From: Cranoglanis bouderius
Lineage: Eukaryota > Chordata > Actinopteri > Siluriformes > Cranoglanididae
DNA: 64,000 nt
NCBI GenBank assembly: GCA_023630585.1
Contig: CM042535.1
Coordinates: 30,754,899-30,818,898 of the forward strand
Direction of reading: 5' to 3'
The stretch's first letter is position 1. The number at the start of each line of letters is the position of its first letter. Positions 52,901 to 59,499 of this stretch are shown here, one piece after another. The notes beneath the pieces are model-generated. The model did no database searches, was not told the origin of the DNA, and saw only the letters and a program-made list of their open reading frames with translations. The position numbers and the translations under genes are program-made.

Positions 52901-53310
52901 ATGGGTGGCCTAATCTAAAATACAGTTACGGTTATGTGAATCTGCATCCACAAACACTAATTCAGTATAAACAGCTTCAAAGAGCTGCCTTTAAAGATAA
53001 GAGTTAAACTTTTCTTATTTTTGTTCTTCAACTCTTTGGGGTGCCATACCATTCCTAACCCAGAACTCTAAACCCAGCTTCCCTGCAAGATGGGATATGT
53101 GAAACAATTTTGTTTTATTGTACACATATATGTATGTATAATGACAATAAGGTACTTACCAAATGTAATGTTATCTTTGTAGGTGAAGTTGGAGACTGGA
53201 GAAACCACTTCAGTCAGGCCCAGAGTGAGCAAATGAATGCTGTATTTGAGAAGCATCTTGGAGGGACAAAACTTGGAGCCAGACTAAATTATGATGTGTA
53301 TTGCAAATGA
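30017..53310 (+). CDS. sult6b1-like: SULT6B1-like cytosolic sulfotransferase, seven coding exons
   Basis: The enzyme moves the sulfuryl group from PAPS to small hydroxyl or amine acceptors in the cytosol. The exons are 30017-30245, 39065-39177, 39672-39761, 43934-44060, 46120-46214, 46296-46452 and 53183-53310. They total 939 nt and 312 residues, slightly above the usual 290-300. Key sites are the PAPS 5'-phosphosulfate loop YPKCGFNW (73-80), the catalytic-type His in GTHLH (H128), the 3'-phosphate motif VFRNPKD (148-154), EELK (about 215) and RKGEVGDWRNHF (269-280). All introns are GT-AG. Phe in the loop, where many SULTs have Thr or Ser, is unusual. A start at 30056 (MNSFPTKFQ), with A at -3, would give 299 residues and may be the better one. 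The six introns are packed with transposons. The family is sure; the 6B1 label rests on resemblance only. Confidence 0.92.
30246..30879. other. Sulfotransferase intron 1, unassigned part
   Basis: I see no transposon end, gene or RNA structure before the LINE tail begins near 30880. Confidence 0.4.
30880..31925 (-). mobile_element. LINE (jockey superfamily), 3' half
   Basis: On the minus strand the sequence begins in the reverse transcriptase at GIPQGSILGPLLF and YSDDTALF (the normally invariant YADD region). It runs through QNAAARLLTGTRKHEHITP, DSLHWLPVNFCIDFKILLF, FKTKGDRAFSVAAPRLWNSL and FKSSLKTHFYSF, with frameshifts. The 3' untranslated region reaches about 30880. The matching 5' half is at 36244-37780. 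Confidence 0.78.
31926..32362 (+). mobile_element. PIF/Harbinger-like fragment with MADF-type N-terminus
   Basis: The phrase TAA/AGGCCTGTTCACACC at 31923-31940 fits a Harbinger end after its 3-bp target. Further in, an open frame reads MNVELLVSLVSEHQELYDKH and YKNIE. This resembles the start of the MADF/Myb-like accessory protein of fish Harbinger elements. The domain stops after about 28 residues. No matching right end was found, so the element is incomplete. Confidence 0.5.
32363..33207. other. Unassigned AT-rich intron sequence
   Basis: I see no coding content or element ends in this stretch. Confidence 0.4.
33208..33430. repeat. Dispersed teleost repeat (GCACTTATATAGCGCC type)
   Basis: GCACTTATATAGCGCCTTTT, followed by CAAAGCGTTTTACACTGTG, TCATTCACCCATTCATG and GGAGCAACTTGGAGTTCAG, belongs to a repeat I recall as frequent in fish genomes. 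Its class is uncertain. Confidence 0.55.
33594..33855 (+). CDS. THAP-type zinc finger reading frame
   Basis: The frame starts with ATG at 33595, and MSLRCCAFWC opens a THAP-like C2CH finger. The Cys pair is near residues 5-10, IRNQWLLFIYNAVPEQYSLN is in the middle, and the CLCTAHF Cys/His pair follows. TEDSFLNLGEHKPGYTQ continues to a stop after GAIPTLPRQSCASE. THAP fingers bind DNA and occur in P-element-type transposases and their relatives. The frame is only about 87 residues, so it is either the first exon of a transposase gene or a non-autonomous element's leftover. No catalytic domain follows before the RTE insertion at 34031. Confidence 0.6.
34031..35595 (+). mobile_element. RTE-type LINE, 5'-truncated, 14-bp target duplication
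   Basis: The element is flanked by GTCTGACAGAGACG at 34017-34030 and 35596-35609. It begins within the reverse transcriptase and ends in a short tandem tail (CTAAGT repeated three times), both typical of RTE-clade LINEs. Confidence 0.92.
34047..35578 (+). pseudogene. RTE reverse transcriptase, one stop and one frameshift
   Basis: The frame contains AIRLLKNGKAPGLDMVSAEM, DWRRGVIVKLPKKGNLADC, NNWRGITLLSVPGKVFSIVL, EEQAGFRSGRSCTEQIFVLR and NFIDFTKAFDSIHRDSLW. After a TGA at 34623-34625 it continues in phase with ETGVRQGCILSPFLFLLSID and LDFADDIALLTD, so the catalytic aspartates are intact. A single-base shift near 35145 moves the frame, and the C-terminus follows with YASETWKTSAKIARRLNVAQ, LGGHILRQQP and RWRHLAAQCAERRRRI. 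The N-terminal endonuclease is absent through 5' truncation. The stop looks like CGA to TGA, a CpG decay change. Confidence 0.9.
35610..36243. other. Unassigned stretch after the RTE, probably part of the THAP-bearing element
   Basis: Sequence such as GCGGGCCTGGTGGGCTGGCG and GGGCTTTTTGGAAGGTGGGG continues the element that the RTE interrupted, but I could not find its terminal repeats. No gene is seen. Confidence 0.4.
36244..37780 (-). mobile_element. LINE (jockey superfamily), 5' half
   Basis: On the minus strand the pieces are: an endonuclease start, ALINARSMSNKSFILNDF (about 37300); CALVYRPPKFNKDF (about 37130); MHKVQPWLNGSTCALRQECR (about 36570); and RWKKDKLQISYETLRDCL, then GPKVLFSTINAFLNHTSSGP, up to 36244. 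Frames shift several times. The reverse transcriptase fingers and the first palm motif are missing between this part and the 3' half that ends at 31925. The same LINE was therefore broken and partly lost. Confidence 0.75.
37781..38582. other. Intron 1 stretch without clear features
   Basis: The left part may still be the 5' region of the LINE. An A-rich run (CAAACAAAAAA) lies near 38220. Nothing else is recognised. Confidence 0.4.
38585..38845. mobile_element. Tc1-like MITE, 261 bp
   Basis: It starts CAGTGGTGCTTGAAAGTTTG and ends GGCACCACTG, flanked by TA at 38583-38584 and 38846-38847. It is the left inverted repeat of the family joined to a few bases of the right end. The same family is seen at 1, 19277, 39997 and 54862. 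Confidence 0.88.
39065..39177 (+). CDS. sult6b1-like: Sulfotransferase coding exon 2
   Basis: After the acceptor GTCCCAG it encodes GFNWMVAILRKIITAG and MPPLLEFFGPERLQ. It completes the PAPS loop and ends in phase 0 at GTAAGA. Confidence 0.93.
39672..39761 (+). CDS. sult6b1-like: Sulfotransferase coding exon 3
   Basis: The acceptor is TGTTGCAG. The exon gives LLHQAPSPRLLGTHLHPDNI and PPSFYQKKTK, 30 codons. PSPRLLGTHLHPD holds the catalytic-type histidine. The donor is GTATAT. Confidence 0.93.
39997..40732 (-). mobile_element. Tc1-like element remnant with transposase C-terminus
   Basis: The ends TTTTCTATATTTCTG and GCAGAAATATAGAAAATTC are degraded inverted repeats of the same family as the 38585 MITE. 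Between them a minus-strand transposase C-terminal part is kept. Confidence 0.78.
40210..40600 (-). pseudogene. Tc1-like transposase, C-terminal remnant
   Basis: The minus-strand frame reads MQQDKDPNHTSRSNKEWLKK, then LPSQSPDLNPIEMLWKDLKQ and CTEEWAKIPPS. The second catalytic acid (QQDKDPNH) and third (LNPIEMLW) are visible. The DNA-binding domains and the first acid are deleted. A nearly identical remnant is at 55142-55366. Confidence 0.8.
40945..40996. repeat. (CA)n microsatellite
   Basis: About 26 perfect CA dinucleotides are present. The next Tc1-like element starts 10 bases downstream. Confidence 0.97.
41007..42413 (-). mobile_element. Tc1-like element, family F, cut at its right side
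   Basis: The left end CAGTGCCCTCCACTAATATT matches the inverse of the right end of the second copy at 58663. The right end stops at about 42413, where another Tc1 element begins without its own terminus. The left flank reads TACA in place of TA. Confidence 0.8.
41250..42195 (-). pseudogene. Tc1-like transposase pseudogene (family F)
   Basis: Minus-strand pieces are YSCDVWQNVVELHKMGGGYK, RPISTIRAIIKKFQST, KKSPRITAGELQKLVASWG and LHHHKLFERVSRKKSL. After a frameshift come MEKYPMPTVKYDVGCLMFWG and FQQDNGPKHTSKSTQKWF. Downstream PDLEPIENLWGELK can be read in another frame. The paired helix-turn-helix domains and the DDE core are identifiable, but frames shift at least twice and stops occur. Confidence 0.8.
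42414..43451 (-). mobile_element. Tc1-like element, family G, 3' truncated
   Basis: The right terminus GTGTACTCACTGTTGTCAGA, then AACTG followed by TA, is present. The left terminus is missing where it abuts family F. An AT microsatellite follows (43452-43468). Confidence 0.75.
42436..43095 (-). pseudogene. Tc1-like transposase, open but C-terminally truncated
   Basis: A single open frame of about 220 residues starts at ATG 43095 with MAPHGKELSEDLKKRIVVLH. It has a first helix-turn-helix (LKLSCSTVVKTIQQFNRTGS), the basic GRPKK linker, a second one (QPVSAQTIHRTLHQIGLHGC), PRRKPLLKMMHKKALKQFAE and the first catalytic acid in LWSDETKINLFGSDG. It ends shortly after MVRGCMSAAGTGE because the element is cut at 42414. 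The DNA-binding half is intact and the catalytic half is missing. Sequence upstream of this ATG in the same frame is open but is not part of the family. Confidence 0.82.
43452..43933. other. Intron 3 stretch with hAT end fragment
   Basis: AAATCCTAGAAACGCCCCTC at about 43475-43494 is the inverse of a CAGGGGCGTTTCTAGG hAT-type end. Nothing else is recognised before exon 4. Confidence 0.45.
43934..44060 (+). CDS. sult6b1-like: Sulfotransferase coding exon 4
   Basis: The acceptor is CATTCTAG. The exon gives MLVVFRNPKDTLVSFYHFSN and TAETWDRFFTDFISGE, leaving in phase 1 at GTACAA. FRNPKDTLVSFYHF binds the PAPS 3'-phosphate. Confidence 0.94.
44130..45276 (-). mobile_element. Tc1-like transposon, family H
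   Basis: The termini CAGTACTGTGCAAAAGTTTT and the inverse are flanked by TA at 44128-44129 and 45277-45278. It lies in sulfotransferase intron 4, 69 bases past exon 4. Confidence 0.9.
44268..45170 (-). pseudogene. Tc1-like transposase pseudogene (family H)
   Basis: In shifting minus-strand frames one can read MSSSAISSDLAETSGTP, KFIMQHDNDPKHTAKVIKNY and LISTSSSLSGIT, followed by a C-terminus ending in AKGGHTKY with TGA at 44268-44270. The second catalytic acid is clear (QHDNDPKHTA). The third is in a degraded block. Many frameshifts are present. Confidence 0.75.
45279..46119. other. Sulfotransferase intron 4, unassigned part
   Basis: No element ends or genes are recognised. An A-run lies at about 45770-45784. 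Confidence 0.4.
46120..46214 (+). CDS. sult6b1-like: Sulfotransferase coding exon 5
   Basis: The acceptor is TTCCTCAG. The exon gives VPWGSYFDHALAWEKRMNDS and KIMIITFEELKH, ending in phase 0 at the weaker donor GTGTGT. WGSYFDH and TFEELK are strong family blocks. Confidence 0.93.
46296..46452 (+). CDS. sult6b1-like: Sulfotransferase coding exon 6
   Basis: The acceptor TCTATTAG follows a CT-rich tract. The exon gives DISGTVQKVAEFFGFKLTDA, STFDAMKKSS and GNVFFRK, leaving in phase 1 at GTGGGT. Confidence 0.93.
46477..46922 (+). mobile_element. Decayed Tc1/mariner-like remnant
   Basis: CACAATATGGCCAAAAGTAT, then TTGGACATCTAACCATCAC, is a fish element start preceded by TA (46475-46476). Inside, MFQHDNAPVAQGEIHEDM keeps the second catalytic acid, and a degraded SRDLNHLWD block follows. 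The right end is eroded. Confidence 0.65.
46940..47483. mobile_element. Non-autonomous Tc1-like element (family H ends)
   Basis: The ends TAGTACTGTGCAAACGTTTT and AACCTTTGCACAGTATTA are inverted versions of the family H terminus and are flanked by TA. The interior keeps a short transposase shred but no core. A sister copy is at 55553-56104. Confidence 0.75.
47484..48089. other. Sulfotransferase intron 6, unassigned part
   Basis: No gene, RNA or element end is recognised between the MITE and the SINE. Confidence 0.4.
48090..48275 (-). repeat. tRNA-derived SINE, near full length
   Basis: On the minus strand it begins GGCAGTGGTAGCTCAGTGGA, with an A-box in TAGCTCAGTGGAT (48268-48256). The B-box-like GGTCATGAGTTCAAACC is at 48230-48214. 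A unique middle follows, then the tail TAAGTCGCTCTGGATAAGGG, CATCTGCCAAATGCCGTAAA. The head comes from a tRNA and the tail is shared with other copies in this window. It is a Pol III-type promoter on a non-coding retroposon. It is not a working tRNA gene. Confidence 0.85.
48278..48830 (-). repeat. Degenerate minisatellite with CAACATCCTC/GAGGATGTTG units
   Basis: The phrases GCAGAGCGACATCCTCAGTG and variants (GGAGCGACATCCTCAGTGGA, GCAGAGCAACATTCTCAGTG, GCAGAGTGACGTCCTCAGCA) recur at roughly 35-45 base steps. Open frames occur in all three minus frames, as expected for a repeat with a length near a multiple of three. It lies downstream of a gag-like start. Confidence 0.8.
48777..48990 (-). pseudogene. 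Gag-like start of an LTR retroelement
   Basis: On the minus strand, after an LTR-like stretch, comes a frame with WAQGEQIRENERKLDWIEAL, then DQLMAGPDAMRLLWELFEEG. It is helical and charged, like fish Ty3/gypsy gag starts. A one-base shift separates it from the candidate ATG at 48997, and the minisatellite follows. The call is weak and rests on position and composition. Confidence 0.4.
49003..49680 (-). mobile_element. LTR-like sequence, probably two joined LTR pieces
   Basis: On the minus strand one part contains CCATTTCCCAGAATGCACC, like the solo LTR at 15309. A second part ends with ATTAAAATACAAATCTGCAC, TTGCATCCGCCTCCTC, like the U5 of such elements. Clear TG...CA borders are not visible. 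The join near 49340-49380 carries a short inverted repeat, CTTGTTATGCACAAAACTAT. Confidence 0.5.
49681..50520 (-). mobile_element. Ty3/gypsy pol fragment (reverse transcriptase to RNase H), decayed
   Basis: On the minus strand, MPYGLSCTPSVFQCLIDNML, then FVTAYIDGILIYSPSTETHV and HIKGEKYKFYVTQILFLGSV, is the second half of a Ty3/gypsy reverse transcriptase (50484-50230). The active site is YIDG, where YIDD is normal, so one catalytic aspartate is lost. Downstream, RNase H-like sequence continues with stops to about 49700. No integrase was found. Confidence 0.82.
50890..51180 (+). pseudogene. Tc1-like transposase, C-terminal fragment
   Basis: The plus-strand frame gives MLWQDLKRAVHKQIPSNINE, then CCKEEWTKISPKQSERLINS and VKGGSTCY with a TGA stop. 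Upstream QEDNDPMHTGK can be read, so the second catalytic acid region was included. No left terminus is seen. Confidence 0.75.
51258..51308 (-). repeat. Fish SINE/LINE tail fragment
   Basis: TAGCATTTAGCAGATGCCCT, then TATCCAGAGCGATGTACA, is the inverse of the shared SINE/LINE tail. Confidence 0.7.
51348..52179 (+). mobile_element. Solo LTR, 832 bp, with ATTTC duplication
   Basis: It begins TGTTAGAGTCGTCC and ends TCCGCCGTAACA, flanked by ATTTC at 51343-51347 and 52180-52184. It contains the signal CCTAATAAACTGAC, like the 25360 copy. Its middle is longer than that copy by about 280 bases. Confidence 0.9.
52289..52640 (-). mobile_element. LINE C-terminal fragment (L2-like)
   Basis: An open minus-strand frame gives LRSLHWLPVAACKRFKTLML, then LITPRTAPRSLRSTSTAQLV, APRWWNELPINVRTAESLA and FKKRLKTYLFLKY. 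This is the tail of a fish L2/CR1-like LINE protein and differs from the fragments at 23030 and 31016. The reverse transcriptase is absent. Confidence 0.8.
53183..53310 (+). CDS. sult6b1-like: Sulfotransferase last coding exon
   Basis: The acceptor is TCTTTGTAG. The exon gives GEVGDWRNHFSQAQSEQMNA, then FEKHLGGTKLGARLNYD and VYCK before TGA at 53308-53310. It completes the RKGEVGDWRNHF PAPS-binding and dimer-edge region. It lies 6.7 kb beyond exon 6. Confidence 0.94.
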
Positions 53311-53524
53311 AGAAGAGAAACCAGGCACTGTAGTGCAGCAGGGAATGATACCTCAGAGAACATGAGTACTTGACCTACAGGAGAGAATCTTTTTTTTTCT
53401 TTTACAGATTGAGTACCAGTGCCTGGGAATTGCAAATTTAGTCCAGCATGACTGGAAATGGCACCATATAAAAATTGGTTGTGTTTTATTATTATTAATA
53501 TTTTTTGGGAATTTAAAAAGAAGA

Positions 53525-53530
53525 AATAAA
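53525..53530 (+). terminator. Probable polyadenylation signal of the sulfotransferase
   Basis: AATAAA lies 215 bases past the stop codon, the first such hexamer downstream on this strand. Confidence 0.55.
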
Positions 53531-53705
53531 GAATATGTTTGAATGACATCTCTTGTATAGTTCTTGAAAACGAAAATAGTGCTTGAAAAGTTGTTGACAG
53601 CCCTGGAATTTCATTATGAATCATCTGTACAAACCCTGAAGCAAGCTAATTAAAATGCTAGCTGGTTAGCAAGCTGATAAAACTTTATACATGAAGTTCT
53701 ACAAC

Positions 53706-53980
53706 TGTGACGAGGAGGAGGGAGGGGCCAGGCTGTGAGGACGCACGACTGTAACAAACTTAAACAATGGGCAAGGAGGAGGCGAGAACCGGCTGAATGT
53801 CAACATAATATCTAATAATAAACTTAACATAAAACACAACAGAAACATCAACATACATAAAGTGCACATGCATCTTTCTCTCTCCAGTGCTTCCAGCCTC
53901 TCCTTTATCGCTCTCTCCCACTGATTAGACAACTCAGGTGTGCATCCTCACAGCCTGGCCCATCCCTCCTCCTCCTCACA
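53706..53980 (-). mobile_element. Short LTR-like element with inverted ends and ACAAC duplication
   Basis: It starts TGTGACGAGGAGGAGGGAGG and ends, inverted, with CCTCCTCCTCCTCACA. It is flanked by ACAAC at 53701-53705 and 53981-53985. TG...CA ends and a 5-bp duplication suggest a solo LTR. The ends are also near-perfect inverted repeats of about 38 bases, which is uncommon for an LTR. It lies about 400 bases past the sulfotransferase stop. Confidence 0.75.
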
Positions 53981-53985
53981 ACAAC

Positions 53986-54857
<872 letters not shown>

Positions 54858-54861
54858 AACA

Positions 54862-55545
54862 CAGTGGCCCTTTAGAATTTTCTATATTTCTGCATAAATA
54901 TGACCTAAAACATCACAGGATTTTCACACAAGTCCTAAAAGTAGATAAAGAGAACCAAATTAAACAAATGAGACAAAAATATTATACTTGGTCATTTATT
55001 TATTGCAGAAAATGATCCAATATTACATACCTGTGAGTGGCAAAAGTATGTGAAACTTTGCATTCAGTATCTGGTGTGACCCCCTTGTGCAGCAATAACT
55101 GCAACTAAACATTTCCAGTAACTGTTGATCAGTCCTGCACATCAGCTTGGAGAAATTTTAGCCCATTCCTGAGAACAGAACAGCTTTAACTCTGGGATAT
55201 TGGTTGGTTTCCTCACATGTACTGCTTGCTTCAGGACTTTCCACAACATTTCTATCGGATTAAGGTCAGGACTTTGACTTGGCCATTCCAGAACATTACC
55301 TTTATTCTCCTTTAACCATTCTTTGGTAGAACGACTTGTGTGGTTAGGATCGTTGTCTTGCTGCATGACCCACTTTCTCTTTAGATTCAGTTCACGGACA
55401 GATGTCCTGACATTTTCCTTTAGAATTCACTGGTATAATTCAGAATTCATTGTTTGATCAATGATGGCCAGCCATCCTGGACCAGATGCAGCAAACAGGC
55501 CCAAACCACCACCATATTTCACAGATGGGGTAAGGTTCTTATGCT
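54862..55545 (-). mobile_element. Tc1-like remnant, same family as 39997
   Basis: The left end CAGTGGCCCTTTAGAATTTT lacks about 18 terminal bases. The remnant keeps the C-terminal transposase region and then passes without a terminus into another element near 55550. Confidence 0.8.
55110..55420 (-). pseudogene. Tc1-like transposase, C-terminal remnant
   Basis: The minus-strand frame gives MQQDNDPNHTSRSTKEWLKE, then WPSQSPDLNPIEMLWKVLKQ and CSQEWAKISPS. The second and third catalytic acids remain. The N-terminal half is deleted at almost the same place as in the 40210 remnant, so both probably descend from one deleted source. Confidence 0.8.
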
Positions 55546-55552
55546 GGAATAG

Positions 55553-56104
55553 TGCAAAAGTTTTAGGCACCCTATTTTTTTAGTACAAGCTTTGTTTAGT
55601 TTGTACTAAAGATTATTTTATTTTATGACTTCTACATTATCAAGTCAGTACAAAGAACATTTTAGATTCCCAAACATTAGTTTTCTAGCACAAAATTAAA
55701 TGTTACAGAAAAATGTTTGTATGTCATTAAAGAAAGCAGCATATTACGTAAGAGACACTTTTCAGACAAAAAAAAACACAATGAAGGCTGCTGGGTTTTG
55801 CTGCAAAAATTAAAAGCAAGTGCGAAAGTCAAAGTCTCCAGAAGAACTGTGGCTGGTTCTGCAAGATGCTCAATAAAACTTACCAGCTCATTTCCTAATA
55901 AAACTGCACAAATTGTACCGGAGACTAATATTTTTATTTTTATTTTTATTTTTTTGTCATACCAAATAGTGACTTTGTTTCATTTACTACTGTTTACTTC
56001 TCTTTACAGTATTTTTATGTAGAAACATTTAATTTCATTATTTTGAAGGCATCTTTGCTCTACAGCATTTCTTTGCATGTGCCTAAAACTTTTGCACAGT
56101 GCTG
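55553..56104. mobile_element. Non-autonomous Tc1-like element (family H ends), second copy
   Basis: ATAGTGCAAAAGTTTTAGGC near the left is answered by GCCTAAAACTTTTGCACAGT at the right. The interior matches 46940-47483, including the GGCTGCTGGGTTTTGCTGCA phrase. Both copies therefore come from one deleted progenitor. Confidence 0.75.
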
Positions 56105-56127
56105 TGTATTCTCTCCTACGATTTTCA

Positions 56128-56172
56128 TGTTAATTTCCTGTTAGTATCATAAGACAAACAGGAAATTAACGA
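56128..56172. repeat. Short palindrome
   Basis: GTTAATTTCCTGTT and AACAGGAAATTAAC face each other across a 16-base spacer. No wider element is recognised. Confidence 0.75.
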
Positions 56173-57586
56173 CAATCGAAGGAGAAAATCTGGTGGAGGA
56201 CTCCCTCTAGTGGTCTTGTATAGAATTGCCCGGATTGTTACAGAAGCCCCCTGCTGACCCCAATAGCTGGATATATCTCCTCCTGACAGGCAGCTCCCGA
56301 AGCAGTACAAAGAATTTCTCTTTAACCGTGTTATGAAAGGTAGCTAGGTTAACCACAGTCTTTAATTAATGGGCATTATCACACAATGTTTTGACTGCTT
56401 TTCACTTAAATCTGTTTTAGGAGCAATATCAACTGTTGTTGAAACATTTTTAAACAGATTTTTTAAAATACGCTATTATTTTGTGTCTCTGCAAATCGGT
56501 ACAGTGTTAATCTGACTGAGCACCTTATCCTAGGATGAAATATTTCTATTCTGATGAGTATGGTTTGATGAGTATAAAAAAGATTCTTATGTCATTAAAA
56601 ATAGGGTTGTCCTGATTTTTTATTTTTTATTTTTTTTTTTTTTGTGAGTACTGTAGCCTATATGACTCCAACTATATAAACTACTCCATAACTATATTTA
56701 AAAAAGAAAAGAAAAGAAAAAAGAAAAGCAGTATGCAAACTTGGCTAATCATCTAAGAAGCACCCTAACTTCTATAAAGAACTGAAAAGTCAGAAAATTT
56801 TTGTTGAAAGTTTGACAGTTTTTACTTCAAGGATATGAAGTAATCCCTAACTGCCTATTGTCTATCTTAAGTCAAATTAGCACACGCAGTGTCAGATTAG
56901 TGTTGGCCCAGGTAAATACAGCATCAAAAATATTGAATGTTATAGAATCAAATATTTAACACATTCTACTTAAATGTCTAAAAATGTTCTTTTTAGCATC
57001 TTTTAACCAAATAGTTTTCTTCTGAATGGTTGAGACAGAAAAACACTACAAACCAGGGGCATTTCTACAGATTGATCACTATTGGGGCACGCACCCCCCA
57101 AAAATTTGACAAAAGTACTTCAAAATTTATAGGGAGGAAGTTTTTTGCAAAAACAGCACCAAAGCATTCAATTCTGGTGACTTTGGTAGTAGTATTTATT
57201 TATTTGTTTGTTTGTTTATATTTTCTTTAATCACATGTAACAAACATTAATGTACATATGTGCTGCAGAACATTTCATTAGTTCAATTTTACATTTTAAT
57301 TTACTGTAAAGGGCTTTGCTGAATGCAATGCTTCAAAAATAATGGTCGCATTAAAAAAAAAACTCACCAGGGCCTAGTTGGAATATTTTAAACTTAAGTG
57401 TGAAAGGGTTAATGCTTTGTCATTTTTACCATATCTGGATAATTTGTTGATATTGTGATTGTAGATTACGGTCCAGGTTACAAAAGATTTATTTGAGGGG
57501 TAGAGAAATGAAATTCTGCAGTGAAATGTAGATCATTCAAATGCAACGCTTGTCCCTGCAAATTCCCTGAAAGTCTGGGGCCCTTT
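56173..57586. other. Unassigned stretch with a hAT end fragment
   Basis: CCAGGGGCATTTCTACAG at about 57050 resembles a hAT left end, but no right end was found. AGTGTGAAAGGGTTAATG and T-runs are present. No gene is seen. Confidence 0.4.
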
Positions 57587-58273
57587 CAACCATGGCCCAT
57601 TTTAAGCTTTCTGGCAGAGGCAGTCAGGTTTTCATTTAATATCTGCTGATATTCGTTAGAGTCCATGATGCCATGTATCCTAACAAAATGTCCAGGTCCT
57701 CTGGCAGAAAAACAGCCCCAAAACATTAAAGAGCCACCACCATATTTAAGTGTGGGCATGAGGTACTTTTCCATATGGCTACCTCTCTGTGTGCGCCAAA
57801 ACCACCTCTGGTGTTTATTGCCAAAAACCTCTATTTTGGTTTCATCTGACCATAGAACCTGATCCCATTTGAAGTTCCAGTTGTGCCTGGCAAACTGAAA
57901 ACACTTGAGTTTGTTTTTGGATGAGAGTAGAGGCTTTTTTTTAAACTCTTCCAAACAACTTGTGGTGATGTAAGTGACTTTGGATTGTAGTTTTGGAGAC
58001 TTTCTGACCCCAAGACGCAACTAGCTTTGGAATCCTTGGAGATTATTTGGCCACTCAAACCATCCTTTTCCTATATTGAGACAGTATAGACACACGTCCA
58101 GTTTCAGGTTGATTCATAACATTTCCAGTTGACTGGAATGTCTTAATTATTGCCCTGATGGTGGAAATGGGCATTTTCAGTGCTTGTGCTATTTTCTTAT
58201 AGCCACCTCCCATTTTGTGAAGCTCAGCAACCTTTTGCTGCACATCACAGCTATATTCCTTGGTCTTACCCAT
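57587..58273 (-). pseudogene. Tc1-like transposase pseudogene (family F)
   Basis: The minus-strand start at 58273 gives MGKTKEYSCDVQQKVAELHK, then KMPISTIRAIIKTFQSTGNV. After a shift and a deletion near 58040-58060, FKKKPLLSSKNKLKCFQFAR and LWSDETKIEVFGNKHQRWFW follow with the first catalytic acid, then FWGCFSARGPGHFVRIHG, and the frame is cut after ARKLKMGHG. The second and third acids are outside the remaining sequence. Confidence 0.8.
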
Positions 58274-58663
58274 TGTTATGAATGACTAAGGGAATCTGGC
58301 CTATGTGTTACCTCATATTTATACCCCTGTGAAACAGGAAGTCATGGTTGAACAATTTCCTGTTCCTAGTCACCCAGGTGTACTAAATAAATATAAAATA
58401 TCAATGGGAGTATACTTCAAATATATTTTTCTCATATGAATTCATAGGTAGGGTCAATAATTGTTGCACACCTACATTTAACAAAGATTTATATATTTTT
58501 TTGGATAAACCTGTATTGTGTTTGCATTTGTTTGATATCCATGAGAGCAGAGTATTTTTCTGAACAAAAGATCAAAAGGTTAAACAATAGACAAAAAATA
58601 ATAATTTTTACAGCCTTCTTTGCTCATATTTACCAAGGGTGCCAATATTAGTGGAGGGCACTG
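57587..58663 (-). mobile_element. Tc1-like element, family F, left-truncated
   Basis: The right terminus AATATTAGTGGAGGGCACTG followed by TA is complete. The left side starts abruptly inside the transposase at about 57587. Confidence 0.82.
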
Positions 58664-58879
58664 TAGAACTCTTTTCTAGTTAAAATCTTTTATATTGAGG
58701 AATATTCTACTATATACTATATACTACTCCTCAGGTAGTTTGATTAAGATAGACAGATAGTTGCTTACTTATTTGTCTCCAAATATGGATAGTGTTGTAA
58801 ATTATGCTATTACTATTATAGGCTGATTTATTGATTATCTTTGTTGGTGATTAAAAAAATTAATGCATGTATATCATAT
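58664..58879. other. AT-rich spacer
   Basis: No feature is recognised between the Tc1 end and the LINE remnant. Confidence 0.4.
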
Positions 58880-59499
58880 AGGGCACAATCCTCTCTTTCC
58901 ATTTTGTCCAAGTAGGATGTATTAAAGTATTTTCTAGCCACATAATGATGGTTCGGAGAGCACAGAAATATGCAGTGATACATTCTGAAGATTTGGATTT
59001 AAAGAGGTGATTTAAAATAAATAAATAAATAAATAAATAAAAATAATAATAATAATTCTGTGTCCTTTATAGTCCCAGAGAAAGGGCACAATAATTGACT
59101 CAAGTTGACTGAAGAAGCTTTGGGGAGAAATATTGGGATATTCTGAAAGAGAATTTGGGGCAAAGACCATTTTTATTGCATTGACTCTACCTAATAGGGA
59201 AATTGAATTGAATATTGTCCTGTAATTTGGCCACTGGAGGGGATTTGGCTTTATACAAAAATTTATTTAAATTTTTTTTTTTGTATTTATTTATTTATTT
59301 ATTTATTTATTTTAGTAATTTCAATTTCCAACTTGCAAAACTTGCAATGAGTAATCTTGAATGGAAAGTTATCAAATATGAGAGATCATGGAGCTTGATT
59401 GGCCTCAGCTCTTAGACCAGTTTATCCTATAACCTGAACATATTCCAAAGTGAGGAATTAAATCTAGGACCGCTGAAATAGTGGATTGAGGTTTAGTTA
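58880..59499 (-). mobile_element. L1/Tx1-like LINE remnant, downstream part
   Basis: On the minus strand, LLGRVNAIKMVFAP (about 59180) and TKPQSTISAVLDLI (just before 59499) match the region after the catalytic aspartates in L1-type reverse transcriptases. Many stops are present, and simple repeats (AAAT)n at 59009-59055 and (TTTA)n near 59285 have grown inside. It continues across the Tc1 at 59500 to 61072-61770. Confidence 0.6.
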
